In this document: in pieces, positions 18,205-25,470 of the stretch
Position numbering within the stretch: the first letter of the stretch is position 1
Layout: each line of letters starts with the position of its first letter
Assembly (NCBI GenBank): GCA_963761705.1
Contig: CAVXHK010000001.1
Location: forward strand, 1,736,001 to 1,800,000
Length of the DNA stretch: 64,000 nt
Source of the DNA: CAVVKW01 sp963761705
Lineage (GTDB): Bacteria > Verrucomicrobiota > Verrucomicrobiia > Chthoniobacterales > JAATET01
Direction: 5' to 3'
Position numbers and translations under genes: made by a program
The notes under the pieces: generated by a model
Told to the model about the DNA's origin: nothing
The model's database searches: none
Seen by the model: only the letters and a program-made list of their open reading frames with translations

Positions 18205-18627
18205 TTACTTTTTGAGGGCGTCGCGGATCTGGGTGAGAAGGACGACTTCTTCGGTTGGTGCCGGCGGAGCGGGTTTGGGCTTAGCCTCTTCTTCGCGTTT
18301 GATGCGGTTGATGACGCGGATGATCGCGAAGATGCAGATGGCGACGATGAAGAATTGGAAGAGGGTGTTCAGGAACGGGCCGTAGGCGATGATGCCGAGC
18401 GGGCGGGCCTCTTCGAGCGTGGTGGCATTCGCCGCGGCTTCGTTAAGGGGGAGGTAGAGTTCGGCGAAGGGGACTTTCGCGGTGAGCAGATTGATGGGCG
18501 GCATGACGACGTCCTGCACGAGGGAGGTGACGATCTTGCCGAAGGCTCCGCCGATGACGACACCGACGGCGAGGTCGATGACGTTGCCGCGGGCGATAAA
18601 TTCTTTGAATTCGGTGACGAGGCTCAT
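18205..18627 (-). CDS. mscL: Large-conductance mechanosensitive channel MscL
   Basis: Pentameric inner-membrane channel that releases solutes under hypo-osmotic shock. It has 140 residues, normal length. The N-terminal amphipathic helix (VTEFKEFIARGN) leads into TM1 with VIDLAVGVVIGGAFGKIV, the diagnostic stretch. TM2 (FNTLFQFFIVAICIFAIIRVI type) is followed by the charged C-terminal bundle (KREEEAKPKP). The periplasmic loop (about 45-75) is of ordinary length. It lies 14 bases downstream of the WYL regulator on the same strand. Confidence 0.95.
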   Translation of the reverse strand: MSLVTEFKEFIARGNVIDLAVGVVIGGAFGKIVTSLVQDVVMPPINLLTAKVPFAELYLPLNEAAANATTLEEARPLGIIAYGPFLNTLFQFFIVAICIFAIIRVINRIKREEEAKPKPAPPAPTEEVVLLTQIRDALKK

Positions 18628-18641
18628 GGTGGAGTTATAAA

Positions 18642-19655
18642 TCAGGATTCGTAGCGGTGGGCCATCGCTTTTGCGGCGGCAGCGATGCGGCGGCGGAGGC
18701 TGGCGGGGCGAAGGACTTCGGCGTGCTCGCCCCAGCTGAGGATCCAGTTTTCGAGATCGGGGGCGGGGGAAACTTCGATGGTGAGGTCAGCGGTGCCGTC
18801 GCGGCGGGGATGGATTTTTTGGCTGGCGTGCCACTGGCGTTCGGCGGCCAGGCGGGTGGCGAAGGCGTCGAGGCGGACGGTGATCTTCTGAATCTCGGCG
18901 GTTTGGAACGCGGAGAAGCTACCGGCGAACATGTCTGAAACGGAAAAATCGGCGGGTCGTTCGAACGTGTCGCCGGTGACCGAGACGCGGTGGAGCCGGG
19001 CGATGGCGAAGGTGCGGATGGCTTCGCGGTCGACGTCGCGGCCGATGAGATACCACTGGTTGGCGAGGCAGCCGAGGTGGTAGGGGCGGACGTGGCGGCG
19101 AGCGGCAGCGGGGCCGGAGAGGGTGGTGTAGTCGAAGGTGACGGTGCGGCGGTGGAGGACGGCTTCAGCCAGGGTCTGGAAGGCGTCGAGCTCGGTGACG
19201 GCGACGCCTTGGGGTCGGAAGGAAATGGCGTCGGTGAGTTCGTGGAGCGCGATGCCGCTTTCGCCCTCGAGGCCGGAGGCGAGCTTGGCGAAAGCGGACG
19301 CGAGGGGTTTCTCGAAGGCGGTGCCGCGGTATTGCTCGACGGCTTTTTGCGCGATGAGGAGGGCGACGAGTTCGCCGTGGCTGACTTGGACGGTGGGGAA
19401 ATTCGTGACGGACTCGGTGTAGTGAAATCCGTGGGCGACGCGGTCGTAGTCGATGGGGAGGTGAAGTTGGTCGCGCATGAAATTCACGTCCCGCTGGATG
19501 GTCTTGGGAGTGACTTCCATCGAGCGGGCGAGGCGCTGGCAATTCGGGTACGTGCCGTCGCGGAGGAGATTGTGAATGCCGAGCATCCGGGCGAGCGGCG
19601 GGCGGGCGCTGGTCTGCGGGATTTTTTTTACGGAGGGCGAAACTTTTTTAGGCAT
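18642..19655 (-). CDS. WYL-domain transcriptional regulator
   Basis: 337 residues of the YafY/DeoR-like group. The N-terminal helix-turn-helix (about 25-80) is in RLARSMEVTPKTIQRDVNFM. The WYL domain (about 140-230) includes TVTFDYTTLSG and RPYHLGCLANQWYLIGRD, which may bind a nucleic-acid or nucleotide ligand. A WCX-type C-terminal part follows. It precedes mscL on the same strand, though regulation of mscL is not shown. The ATG at 19655 begins a Lys/Pro-rich leader (MPKKVSPSVKKIP). Confidence 0.85.
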   Translation of the reverse strand: MPKKVSPSVKKIPQTSARPPLARMLGIHNLLRDGTYPNCQRLARSMEVTPKTIQRDVNFMRDQLHLPIDYDRVAHGFHYTESVTNFPTVQVSHGELVALLIAQKAVEQYRGTAFEKPLASAFAKLASGLEGESGIALHELTDAISFRPQGVAVTELDAFQTLAEAVLHRRTVTFDYTTLSGPAAARRHVRPYHLGCLANQWYLIGRDVDREAIRTFAIARLHRVSVTGDTFERPADFSVSDMFAGSFSAFQTAEIQKITVRLDAFATRLAAERQWHASQKIHPRRDGTADLTIEVSPAPDLENWILSWGEHAEVLRPASLRRRIAAAAKAMAHRYES

Positions 19656-19696
19656 AGGACCGCGAATGTCCTAGGCCTGGCGATAGGGTCGGTCCA

Positions 19697-19849
19697 ATGA
19701 AAAACCTATCCACTCTCTTGAAAGCCCTTCGTCCAGCTGGTGTCGTGTATCAGCAATTGGAACTCCCGCTGGCGGGCCGAGAATTGACGAAGCGCGAATC
19801 GACGTCGTTGGTGCAGCTTCGGCGGCTCCGGCAGCGGATTGCGGTGTTG
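19697..19849 (+). CDS. Possible 50-residue small protein
   Basis: An ATG at 19697 opens a 51-codon frame (MKNLSTLLKALRPAG, ending RLRQRIAVL), divergent from the WYL gene and followed by a palindrome at 19862. No family recognised. Codon use is acceptable but the length allows chance. It lies within a 296-bp gap (19656-19951) that holds no other gene I can support. Confidence 0.25.
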
Positions 19850-19861
19850 TAGGGGATGCGA

Positions 19862-19888
19862 CCGGCTCCCGCTGACGCGGGTTGCCGG
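19862..19888. repeat. REP-like nested palindrome
   Basis: The outer arms CCGGC (19862-19866) and GCCGG (19884-19888) enclose the inner arms CCCGC (19868-19872) and GCGGG (19877-19881). It folds as a compact hairpin on either strand, of the kind seen in intergenic REP elements. It lies about 65 bases before the oxidoreductase start. Confidence 0.5.
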
Positions 19889-19951
19889 ACATGGGCACCG
19901 GGATGGTGCCGCTCCTTGAAGTAAGCCATGATTTGGTCGATGGTTCGCGTC

Positions 19952-20802
19952 ATGAAGCGACGGGACTTTTTGCGGACTTCGGTGGGGGTGGCCTTGGCCG
20001 GGGGGCTGGGGGCGCGGGCGGCTTCTCGTGGACCGGTTGTTTCGAAGGCGGGGGAGCGGGTGACTTTGGGGCGAACGGGGATCGAGGTTTCTCGGTTGGC
20101 GCTTGGGACGGGGTCGAACGGGTGGAACGGGGCGTCGAATCAGACCCGACAGCTGGGAGTTGCGGGGGTGGCGGATTTTTTTGAGGAAGCGTTCGAGCGG
20201 GGGGTGAATTTCTGGGATTCGGCGGATCAGTACGGGAGTCACCCGAATCTAGCGGAAGGTCTGAAGCGGGTTCCACGGGAGAAGGTGGTGGTCCTCACGA
20301 AATCGACATCGGAGGACGCGGCGGGAATGCGGGCGGACATTGATCGCTTTCGCAAGGAACTCGGCACGGAGCAGATCGACATCCTCCTGCTGCACTGCAA
20401 GACAAGTTCGAACTGGGTCGAGGAATGTGCTGGCGCGATGGACGTGATGGCGGACGCGAAGGAGCGGGGCGCATCCGGGCGCACGGGGTGTCGTGTCATT
20501 CGTTCGTGGCGCTGGAGCTGGCGGCGAAGACGGACTGGGTGGACGTGGATCTGGCGCGGATCAATCCGGCTGGCGCGGTGATGGATGCGCCGCCGGACCG
20601 GGTGCTGCCGGTGCTGCAACGGATGCACGCCGACGGCAAGGGCGTGATCGGGATGAAGATTTTCGGCGCGGGTCGGCTCGCGGGCCGGATGGACGAGTGC
20701 TTGCGTTACGCGATGGGTCTGGATTGCGTGCCAGCGTTTTCGATTGGTTGCGAGAGTCGGCGGCAGTTGCGTGAGGTGATGGACGCGATGGAGCGGGTTT
20801 GA
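19952..20802 (+). CDS. Tat-exported aldo/keto reductase, single frame break
   Basis: The N-terminus MKRRDFLRTSVG is a twin-arginine signal with a hydrophobic segment to about residue 25, so the enzyme would be exported folded. Aldo/keto reductase motifs are LGRTGIEVSRLALGTG, FWDSADQYGSHPNLAEGL (catalytic Asp and Tyr) and EQIDILLLHCK. Near 20466-20474 the frame changes. Frame 1 reads AKERGASG, while the frame that continues the family reads RIRAHGVSCHSFVALELA through to the TGA at 20800. One missing base restores it (KERG-RIRAHGVS). ATG at 19952 is used because the Tat motif starts there. Coupled to the SMP-30 gene. Confidence 0.75.
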
Positions 20803-21689
20803 GGGGTCTGGCGGTTGGATTGGTTTTGGTGGCGTTTGTGATGGCAGGATCGGAGGCAGGCGTGGTGGCGGAGGGGGCGGAGTTGGAGCTTGTCGCGGAC
20901 GGGTTCGAGTTCACGGAGGGGCCGGCGACGAACGCGGCGGGCGAGGTATTTTTCACCGATCAGCCGAACGACCGGATTCTCAAGGTGGCGCTCGACGGAG
21001 CGGTCTCGGAATTCTTGAAGCCGAGTGGGCGGGCGAACGGAATGTATTTTGACGCGGCGGGGGATCTGTGGGTTTGCGCGGACGCCGAAAATGAGCTCTG
21101 GCGGGTGAGTCCGACGGGTGACGTGGAGGTGGTCGTCGCGGATTTTGGGGGGAATCGGCTGAACGGACCGAACGACGTTTGGGTGAGACCAGGCGGGGGG
21201 CTGTACGTGACCGATCCCCTTTACGTGCGGGACTACTGGACGCGCGGGGCGGAATCGGAGCAACCGACCGAGGGCGTGTATTTCCTACCGGACGGGGGAT
21301 CGGAGTTGGTGCTGGTGGATGGGACTTTGGAGAAGCCGAACGGGGTGATCGGGTCGGCGGACGGGCGGACGCTCTTCGTGGCTGACATCGGGGCGGGGAA
21401 GATTTTCTCGTACCGGATCGAGGCGGACGGGGGGCTGAGGGATCGCGACTTTTTCTGCGAACACACGTCGGACGGATTGGCGTTGGACGACGAGGGGAAC
21501 GTCTACGCAACGGGCCGGGAGGGAGTGACCATTTACGGGCCAGATGGCGCGTCGATCGAGACGATCAAGGTGCCGCAGGGGTGGACGGCGAACGTGACGT
21601 TCGGCGGGGTTAACCGGGATCGGCTCTTCGTGACGGCGACGTCGGGGTTGTATTCGATCCGCACGCGGGTCCGGGACGGATCTCGGTAG
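20799..21689 (+). CDS. Secreted SMP-30/gluconolactonase-like protein
   Basis: 296 residues. The TTG at 20799 overlaps the reductase stop and gives a signal peptide (MRGLAVGLVLVAFVMAGSEAG). No ATG start preserves it. The six-bladed propeller shows family metal-site segments: EGPATNAAGEVFFTDQ, the Asn-containing LNGPNDVWVRPGG, KPNGVIGSADGRTLFVAD and TSDGLALDDEGNVYAT. The expected role is a Ca2+-dependent sugar lactonase in the periplasm. Pairing with an exported oxidoreductase suggests that the reductase or dehydrogenase makes a lactone that this enzyme opens, which is inference from neighbourhood. Confidence 0.8.
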   Translation: MRGLAVGLVLVAFVMAGSEAGVVAEGAELELVADGFEFTEGPATNAAGEVFFTDQPNDRILKVALDGAVSEFLKPSGRANGMYFDAAGDLWVCADAENELWRVSPTGDVEVVVADFGGNRLNGPNDVWVRPGGGLYVTDPLYVRDYWTRGAESEQPTEGVYFLPDGGSELVLVDGTLEKPNGVIGSADGRTLFVADIGAGKIFSYRIEADGGLRDRDFFCEHTSDGLALDDEGNVYATGREGVTIYGPDGASIETIKVPQGWTANVTFGGVNRDRLFVTATSGLYSIRTRVRDGSR

Positions 21690-21731
21690 GGGCGTCCGAG
21701 GCCGGTGTGGGGTCCGTTACATTCAATAACT

Positions 21732-22250
21732 ATGGCTAAGAAAACCAATATCCCGAAATCAAAGAAGAGCGCGAAGGAGAAGGTCGAGATCGGAATCAAT
21801 CAGGCAAATCGCGATGGCGTGGTGAGCCTGCTGTCCTCGGCTTTAGCCGATACCCACGTTCTTTACATCAAAACGCGTAACTTGCACTGGAATCTCGTCG
21901 GGCCGCGGTTTCACAGTCTGCATGAGTTTTACGAGGAACAGTACACGACCCTGGCAACGAACATCGACTCGATCGCGGAGCGGATTCGCATGGTGGGTGG
22001 CGCGGCTCCGGGGAGCATGGCAGAGTTTCTCAAGGTTGCGCGGCTGAAGGAAAGGGCGGGGGCGCGGATTGAGGGAACGGAAAGTCTGCAGCTGCTGCTG
22101 GCGGACAACGAGGCGGTCGTGCGATCTCTTCGGGAGGCGATCGAGGCGTGCGAGGATGACTTTGAAGACGTGGGAACGGCGGATTTCCTCACGGGGTTGA
22201 TCCAGGTTCACGAGGAAGCGGCTTGGATGTTCCGAAGCTACCTCGAGTAG
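21732..22250 (+). CDS. dps: Dps-type ferritin (DNA protection during starvation)
   Basis: Twelve-subunit iron-storing ferritin. 172 residues from the ATG at 21732. A Lys-rich tail (MAKKTNIPKSKKSAKEK) may bind DNA. Ferroxidase ligands of the Dps type are visible: His in LHWNLVGPRFHSLHEFYEEQY and the Asp/Glu pair in NIDSIAERIR. The C-terminal helices end EEAAWMFRSYLE, the normal family ending. Gene order is isolated. A reading from 21705 would add nine residues with no support. Confidence 0.92.
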   Translation: MAKKTNIPKSKKSAKEKVEIGINQANRDGVVSLLSSALADTHVLYIKTRNLHWNLVGPRFHSLHEFYEEQYTTLATNIDSIAERIRMVGGAAPGSMAEFLKVARLKERAGARIEGTESLQLLLADNEAVVRSLREAIEACEDDFEDVGTADFLTGLIQVHEEAAWMFRSYLE

Positions 22251-22293
22251 CGGGCGAGTGGCCTGATCTCGGTCGCGCCACTCGGAGACGGAC

Positions 22294-22342
22294 GCCGGGC
22301 AGGGATGCCCGGCTGATGAGGGCTGGGAGCCGGCGTTCCCCG
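22294..22342. repeat. Hairpin plus repeat unit between convergent genes
   Basis: GCCGGGC (22294-22300) and GCCCGGC (22307-22313) form a 7-bp stem with a 6-base loop. It is followed at 22321-22342 by a unit related to the one at 15271-15292. It may act as a transcription end for dps and the lipoprotein gene. There is no U run. Confidence 0.45.
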
Positions 22343-22343
22343 A

Positions 22344-22751
22344 TTACTCTGAGTCCGGTGATTCGTTCTTGCCGGTGACTTCGCGGAAGGCGTCGCCGAT
22401 GCTTTTGCCAGCGTCCTTGAAGGCGGAGCCAACGCCCTCCACGGCGTCCTGGGCGTCGCGGAGAGAATTGACCATGCGCGCGGATCGGAAGTCGGCGCGG
22501 AGGCTTTCTTCGCTGGCACGGTAGATTTTGGCGTCAGCAGTTTTGTTCTTCAGTTCGAGCTGGTCGATTTGGGCGTCGAGTTTGGCGAGGCTGCTTTCGA
22601 CTTGGACGCGGCGGGCGTCGGTCGGGTCGGCTTTGTATTCGGCGAGTTGCTGGCGCGTGAGTTCGATCGTTGTCTTGGGGCTTTCGCCGCAGGATTGAAG
22701 GAGCAGCGAGCAGGCTACGGCGATGAGGGCGAGGACCGGGCGGCGCATCAT
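22344..22751 (-). CDS. Small lipoprotein of unknown function
   Basis: 135 residues. The lipobox LLQSC ends a short signal peptide (MMRRPVLALIAVACS). After the acylated Cys the protein is almost wholly helical and charged (ELTRQQLAEYKADPTDARRV, then SSLAKLDAQIDQLELKNKTA), likely coiled coil. It ends with a more flexible SFKDAGKSIGDAFREVTGK-like segment. I do not recognise a family. It starts directly after the stop of pgi (no gap), so the two form an operon. Membrane-anchored, probably facing the periplasm. Confidence 0.7.
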   Translation of the reverse strand: MMRRPVLALIAVACSLLLQSCGESPKTTIELTRQQLAEYKADPTDARRVQVESSLAKLDAQIDQLELKNKTADAKIYRASEESLRADFRSARMVNSLRDAQDAVEGVGSAFKDAGKSIGDAFREVTGKNESPDSE

Positions 22752-24323
22752 CTAGCTGGCGGTAAAGGTGTCCTCGGCGGGAGTCGCCCCAACGGCAGTC
22801 GAGATGTTGCTGCGATTCGCCGCGAGGTGGCGCGTGACGTGGTAGACTTCTTCGGGGTCAGCGGCCAAGGCGGTCGCAATCTCGTCGGCGGTTTGTGGCT
22901 GGTTGCTGAGTGTGGCGAGGACTTTGCTCTGGAGATCGATCACCGCGGCGGCGGCTTTTTTGCCCGCTTCGACGCCGGGCTGGTGGTAGGCGTTCACGTT
23001 GACAATGGTGCCGTAGAAACCAACGGCGCGTTCGTAGAGGGCGATGAGCGCTCCGAGATTGAAGGCGTCGACGCGGGGGAGGCTGACGGTGATGGATTCG
23101 CGGTCGCTCTCGGAGAGGGCTTTGCGGGTGCCGCGGAGGAAGCCTTGGAGGAAGTCTCCCGCCGTCGCGCCGGGTGCGACCTCGGGGTCGTGGCCCGGGG
23201 CGGCTTCGTGGGTCTCGATGAACGTGACGAAGAAATTGTTCACGCCGTCGCGGAGTTGCTGCACGTACGCGTGCTGGTCGGTCGATCCCTTGTTGCCGTA
23301 GACGGCGATGCCTTGATTGACTTCGTTGCCGTCGAGGTCGAGTCGTTTGCCGAGGGATTCCATCACGAGCTGCTGGAGGTAGCGGCTGAAGAGCAGGAGG
23401 CGGTCCTTGTAGGGGAGGACGACCATGTCCTTTTTGCCCTGGCCGTCGCCCGAGGCAAACCACATGAGAGCGAGGAGCATGGCAGCGTTGCCGGTCTGGT
23501 CGGCGAGGCGGGTCTTCGTGTCCATGGCCTTCGCGCCGGCGAGGAAGGCGGTGACGTCGAGGCCCTGAATGGCCATCGGCAGGAGGCCGACGGCGCTCAT
23601 GATCGAGGTGCGGCCGCCGATCCAGTCGAACATCGGAAAACGGCGGAGCCAGCCTTCGCTCTGGGCGGTGCGGTCGAGGAGGCTGTCCTGGCCGGTGACG
23701 GCGACGAAGTGTGGGGCGAAGGGTACGTTGGCCGCTTCGAAGGCGGCCTGCGTCGCGAGCATCGCGTTGCGGGGCTCCTGGGTTCCGCCGCTTTTCGAGA
23801 TGACGGCGACGAGGGTGGTCGCGAGATCGGAGCCGATCTGGGCGAGAACTTTCTGGAAGCCGTCCGGATCGGTGTTGTCGAGGAAGTGGAGTCGAATCGG
23901 GTTCGTTGATTCCCAGAGGGCGTCGGCGACGAGTTCGGGGCCGAGGGCGGAGCCGCCAATGCCGATCGAGAGGAAGTCGGTGAACTTTGAGCCGTTGGCG
24001 GCAGTGATCTCCCCGGCGTGCACGGCGCGGGCGAACTCGAGGATGTCGTCGCGGGTGGTGTCGACGTCGGTGCGGAGTTCGGGAGTTGGCGCAAGCGAGG
24101 CGTCGCGGAGCCAGTAGTGGCCGACCATGCGGTCTTCATCGGGGTTGGCGATTTTGCCGGCTTCGAGCTCGTCCATCGCGGCGAAGGCGGCGGTGGTTTT
24201 GGATTTCATCGACTCAAAGAAGCCGTCCTCGAAGTGCATGCGGCTGACGTCAACGGAAAATCCGAGGTCCTCGTAGCGGAGAAAATACTTCTGAAAACGG
24301 GGCCAGAGCGAGGTTGAGTCCAT
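22752..24323 (-). CDS. pgi: Glucose-6-phosphate isomerase
   Basis: Interconverts glucose-6-phosphate and fructose-6-phosphate. 523 residues from the ATG at 24323. A TTG at 24359 would add 12 residues but intrude on the divergent tsaE. The two SIS domains carry SIGIGGSALGPELVADAL and AVISKSGGTQEPRNAM. The catalytic Glu and His segments are QLVMESLGKRLD and GNKGSTDQHAYVQQLRDG. The last 60 residues (QPQTADEIATALAADPEEVYHV, RHLAANRSNI) look like an extra winged-helix tail not found in E. coli Pgi. Followed directly by the lipoprotein gene. Confidence 0.93.
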   Translation of the reverse strand: MDSTSLWPRFQKYFLRYEDLGFSVDVSRMHFEDGFFESMKSKTTAAFAAMDELEAGKIANPDEDRMVGHYWLRDASLAPTPELRTDVDTTRDDILEFARAVHAGEITAANGSKFTDFLSIGIGGSALGPELVADALWESTNPIRLHFLDNTDPDGFQKVLAQIGSDLATTLVAVISKSGGTQEPRNAMLATQAAFEAANVPFAPHFVAVTGQDSLLDRTAQSEGWLRRFPMFDWIGGRTSIMSAVGLLPMAIQGLDVTAFLAGAKAMDTKTRLADQTGNAAMLLALMWFASGDGQGKKDMVVLPYKDRLLLFSRYLQQLVMESLGKRLDLDGNEVNQGIAVYGNKGSTDQHAYVQQLRDGVNNFFVTFIETHEAAPGHDPEVAPGATAGDFLQGFLRGTRKALSESDRESITVSLPRVDAFNLGALIALYERAVGFYGTIVNVNAYHQPGVEAGKKAAAAVIDLQSKVLATLSNQPQTADEIATALAADPEEVYHVTRHLAANRSNISTAVGATPAEDTFTAS

Positions 24324-24352
24324 GGGGTCGACGGTCCTAGATTCGGGTTGCA

Positions 24353-24814
24353 ATGGCAAATCGAAAACCCGTTTTGGAGACGCTCGCGGCGGGTGGGGTG
24401 ATGGAGTGTGGGACGGTCGAGGAGATGATCGCGCTGGGGGAGGAGTTTGCGGTGGGGCTAGTTGGGGGCGAGGTCGTGTCGCTGGAGGGACCGCTTGGGG
24501 CGGGCAAGACGCACTTTGCCAAGGGAGTAGCGCGGGGGCTGGGGTTCGCGGGTGACGTGAGCAGTCCGACTTTCACGTTGGTTCAGGAGTATGGGGGCGG
24601 ACGATTCCCGGTGGTTCACTTTGATTTTTACCGGTTGGAGGGGGTGGGGGAATTGGTGAATCTGGGGTTTGAAGACTATCTGGATGGGAGCGGGGTTGCG
24701 TTGATCGAATGGGGCGATCGGTTTGGTGGGACGGGGTTGCCGGAGGGCGCGATGCGGGTGCGGATCGAGGTGGACGGGGTGATGCGTCGAATTCGAATGG
24801 GGGACGCGGCGTGA
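24353..24814 (+). CDS. tsaE: tRNA threonylcarbamoyladenosine synthesis ATPase TsaE
   Basis: ATPase of the complex that makes t6A at position 37 of ANN-decoding tRNAs. 153 residues. Walker A is in LEGPLGAGKTHFAKG. VSSPTFTLVQEY and HFDFYRL are the diagnostic TsaE segments, followed by LIEWGDR. ATG at 24353 is 29 bases from the divergent pgi start, so the two promoters must overlap. The stop overlaps the GTG of tsaB (GTGA). Confidence 0.94.
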   Translation: MANRKPVLETLAAGGVMECGTVEEMIALGEEFAVGLVGGEVVSLEGPLGAGKTHFAKGVARGLGFAGDVSSPTFTLVQEYGGGRFPVVHFDFYRLEGVGELVNLGFEDYLDGSGVALIEWGDRFGGTGLPEGAMRVRIEVDGVMRRIRMGDAA

Positions 24815-25461
24815 GAGTGGTGGCCTTTGATTGTTCGACTTCGCGGGGGAGCGTGGCGGCGGTGGTTGATGGGGAGGTTGTGTTTCGCGAGGAGTTCGAG
24901 AGTCCGCGCGGGCGGGGTGGGCGGTTTTTCCCGGTGCTGGACGCGGCGATGCGGGCGGTCGGTGGGGATCTTGACCGGGTCGCGGTTGGCGTTGGGCCGG
25001 GGTCTTACAATGGGCTACGCGCGACGGTGGCGGCGGCGGCGGGGTTGAGGTTGGCGACCGGTGCGGAGTTGGTGGGGGTGGAGTCGGTACGGTGTCTGGC
25101 GTTGCCGGAGGGGGTCACGGAATACGTGGCCGTGGGGGACGCGCGGGGTGGGGCTGTCTTCGTCGCGCGGGTCCGGGAGCGGCGGGTGGTGGGGGACGTG
25201 GCGTTAGTGCCGCGGGGGGAGTTGGCTGGGCGTCTCGGCGGGATGGGGGAGGCGGAGGTTTACGCGGTGGGGGTTTGCGGAGAGTTTGATGTGCGGTTGC
25301 CAGATGCGGGGGTTTTGGCGGAGGTGGCGTCGCGCGAGGTTGGGGGCGCGGAGGTCGTGCCGCTTTATTTGAAGCCTGCGTGCGTAACGGTCGCGAAGGG
25401 TGCCAGTGCGGCTTCGCCGGAGGGATTGCCTCATCGGTTGGAAGCCGATGCCACTGGGTGA
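24811..25461 (+). CDS. tsaB: tRNA threonylcarbamoyladenosine synthesis protein TsaB
   Basis: Non-catalytic partner of TsaD in t6A synthesis. 216 residues from a GTG at 24811 that overlaps the tsaE stop. The ASKHA-fold start VVAFDCSTSRGSVAAVV and the segment VAVGVGPGSYNGLRATVAAA are typical. The last 20 or so residues (SAASPEGLPHRLEADATG) are encoded by a dispersed DNA repeat that also supplies the stop, so the native protein probably ended earlier. tsaD is not in the window. Confidence 0.9.
   Translation: MRVVAFDCSTSRGSVAAVVDGEVVFREEFESPRGRGGRFFPVLDAAMRAVGGDLDRVAVGVGPGSYNGLRATVAAAAGLRLATGAELVGVESVRCLALPEGVTEYVAVGDARGGAVFVARVRERRVVGDVALVPRGELAGRLGGMGEAEVYAVGVCGEFDVRLPDAGVLAEVASREVGGAEVVPLYLKPACVTVAKGASAASPEGLPHRLEADATG
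25405..25460. repeat. Dispersed repeat at the tsaB 3' end
   Basis: Holds the 16-mer also found at 18165 and then, at 25440-25455, GGAAGCCGATGCCACT. The latter matches 27091-27106 at 15 of 16 bases and, inverted, 37555-37568 at 13 of 14 bases. ATCGG and CCGAT flank it as a short hairpin. It overlaps the last tsaB codons. Confidence 0.55.
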
Positions 25462-25470
25462 GTCGCTTCG

